Assembly: GCA_004296785.1 (NCBI GenBank)
Contig: SCVU01000173.1
Location: 1 to 6,122 of the forward strand
Reading direction: 5' to 3'
From: Planctomycetota bacterium
GTDB taxonomy: Bacteria > Planctomycetota > UBA1135 > GCA-002686595
DNA: 6,122 bases
Shown here: piece by piece, positions 5,270-6,122 of the stretch
How the letters are laid out: the number at the start of each line of letters is the position of its first letter
Position numbering within the stretch: the first letter of the stretch is position 1
Notes under the pieces: generated by a model
What the model was told of the DNA's origin: nothing
Databases searched by the model: none
The model's input: the letters and a program-made list of their open reading frames with translations, nothing else
Position numbers and translations under genes: made by a program

Positions 5270-6122
5270 CTAGATCCACTCGCGCCGGCGGAACCACTCG
5301 AGCATCGCGACCGCGATCGCGAGCATCGCGGCGAGCGTCGCCCAGAAACCCCAGGCCGAGTCGAGCCCCGGGATGCGGCTGAAGTTCATGCCGAAGATGC
5401 CGGAGATCAGCGTCAGCGGCATCATGATCGTCGCGATCACCGTCAGCACGCGCATCGTCTCGCTGAGCCGGTTGTTGATCGTCGCGAGGTAGGCGTCGCG
5501 CGTCGCCGCGATGTTGTCGCGCACGTCGTCGAGCAGCTCGTAGATGCGCAGCGTGTGGTCGGCGAGCGCACGCATGTACGGCTGCACGCGCTTCGACAGC
5601 GCCGGGTGCGTCGAGCGTGCGAGCTGCGACACCATGTCGCGCTGGCCGCGCACGGTGCGCAAGAGGCTCGCGTGCTGCGAGCGCAGCTCGAGCAGCGCGT
5701 GCGTGACGTCGCGCGCGAAGCCCTCGAGCGCGCGGTCCTCGAGCTCCTCGACGCAGTCCATGATCTCGTCGACGCGCTCCTCGAAGCCGTCGAGCAGCCG
5801 CACGAGCACCGCGTGCGCGAGCTGGTCGGGGTGCGCGAAGTAGACGGCCGGCTCGCGCCGCACGCGGTCTCGGAGCTCGTCCAGCAACTCCAGCGGCTCG
5901 CGCGCGATCGTCACGAGCCAGTGCTTCGACAGGAACAGCGCGAGCTTGCGCGTGCCGCCGTGCGCCGCGCGCTGCGACGAGTGCGCGATCAGGAACAAGT
6001 GGTCGCCGTAGTCGTCGAGCTTCGGCGGCAGGCCGGCGCGCGCGGCGTCCTCGAGCGCGAGCTCGTGCAGCCCGAGGCTCCGCTTCAACAGCTCGCGCTC
6101 CGCCTCGGTCGGCGCGACGACC
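5270..6122 (-). CDS. corA: CorA-type magnesium/divalent cation channel, N-terminus missing
   Basis: Inner-membrane channel for Mg2+ (also Co2+/Ni2+ in the family), acting as a homopentamer. The frame runs from stop TAG (complement of 5270-5272) to the window edge with no stop, 283 complete codons. The fragment reads VVAPTEAERELLKRSLGLHE, then LALEDA and KLDDYGDHLFL, which matches the family's cytoplasmic domain, so roughly the first 40-60 residues lie outside. A TTG at 6088 is internal, not the start. The middle is a long charged helix bundle typical of the CorA stalk. The signature GMN is at 5384-5392 (GIFGMNFSRIPG), after the pore helix TM1 (about 5393-5458) and before TM2 (about 5295-5355). 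The chain ends in the usual basic tail WFRRREWI. The Met-Pro-Glu-Leu loop common after GMN is replaced by IPGLDSAWGF, which may vary between subfamilies. It converges with the SUI1 gene at 48 nt. The family is sure; ion preference is not visible. Confidence 0.96.
   Translation of the reverse strand, partial: VVAPTEAERELLKRSLGLHELALEDAARAGLPPKLDDYGDHLFLIAHSSQRAAHGGTRKLALFLSKHWLVTIAREPLELLDELRDRVRREPAVYFAHPDQLAHAVLVRLLDGFEERVDEIMDCVEELEDRALEGFARDVTHALLELRSQHASLLRTVRGQRDMVSQLARSTHPALSKRVQPYMRALADHTLRIYELLDDVRDNIAATRDAYLATINNRLSETMRVLTVIATIMMPLTLISGIFGMNFSRIPGLDSAWGFWATLAAMLAIAVAMLEWFRRREWI

Noticed and set aside
5253..5270. GCGCG/CGCGC stem between the convergent genes as a shared terminator
   Set aside because: Only 5 bp with an 8-nt loop and no T-run on either strand; easily chance in this composition.
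6086..6088. TTG as the start of the CorA gene
   Set aside because: Family-like sequence (PTEAERELL) continues upstream in frame to the window edge, so the gene is simply truncated.
1..6122. tRNA, rRNA, CRISPR arrays, insertion sequences, phage or toxin-antitoxin genes
   Set aside because: None seen on reading both strands; there are no spaced repeats, transposase motifs or terminal inverted repeats.

Overview
This is a very GC-rich window (GC-heavy third codon positions, hardly any A/T runs) with compact bacterial gene packing. The best guess at origin is a Planctomycetota-like or other large-genome, GC-rich bacterium. That rests mainly on the first gene, whose loose repeats and C-terminal beta-rich tail resemble secreted proteins common in such genomes; it is an inference, not a demonstrated assignment.

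Layout: (1) 1-1071, +, the 3' part of a probable secreted or surface repeat protein of unknown function, cut by the window start. (2) 1072-1327, a 256-bp gap holding a weak candidate promoter, a paired TCGCGA motif, a long imperfect hairpin and an inverted repeat that runs into the ribosome-binding region of the next gene. (3) 1328-4832, +, a tight three-gene ABC importer operon: a PhnD-like periplasmic binding protein of the subgroup usually called putative selenate-binding, a PhnC-type ATPase, and a PhnE-type permease in which two permease units are fused. An 11-bp perfect hairpin lies just inside the ATPase gene. (4) 4889-5221, +, a small SUI1/eIF1-like (YciH-type) translation factor with no Shine-Dalgarno sequence and a candidate promoter almost touching its start codon. 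(5) 5270-6122, -, a CorA-type magnesium/divalent cation channel converging on the SUI1 gene and cut by the window end.

The three importer genes should work together. The binding protein captures an oxyanion-like solute in the periplasm, the double permease provides both membrane halves in one chain, and the ATPase homodimer drives import. No phosphonate-degrading or selenium-using gene is in the window, so the substrate is open. The SUI1 and CorA genes look like unrelated housekeeping neighbours. I see no clear new system; the most notable items are the structured RNA candidates around the importer genes and the fused permease.
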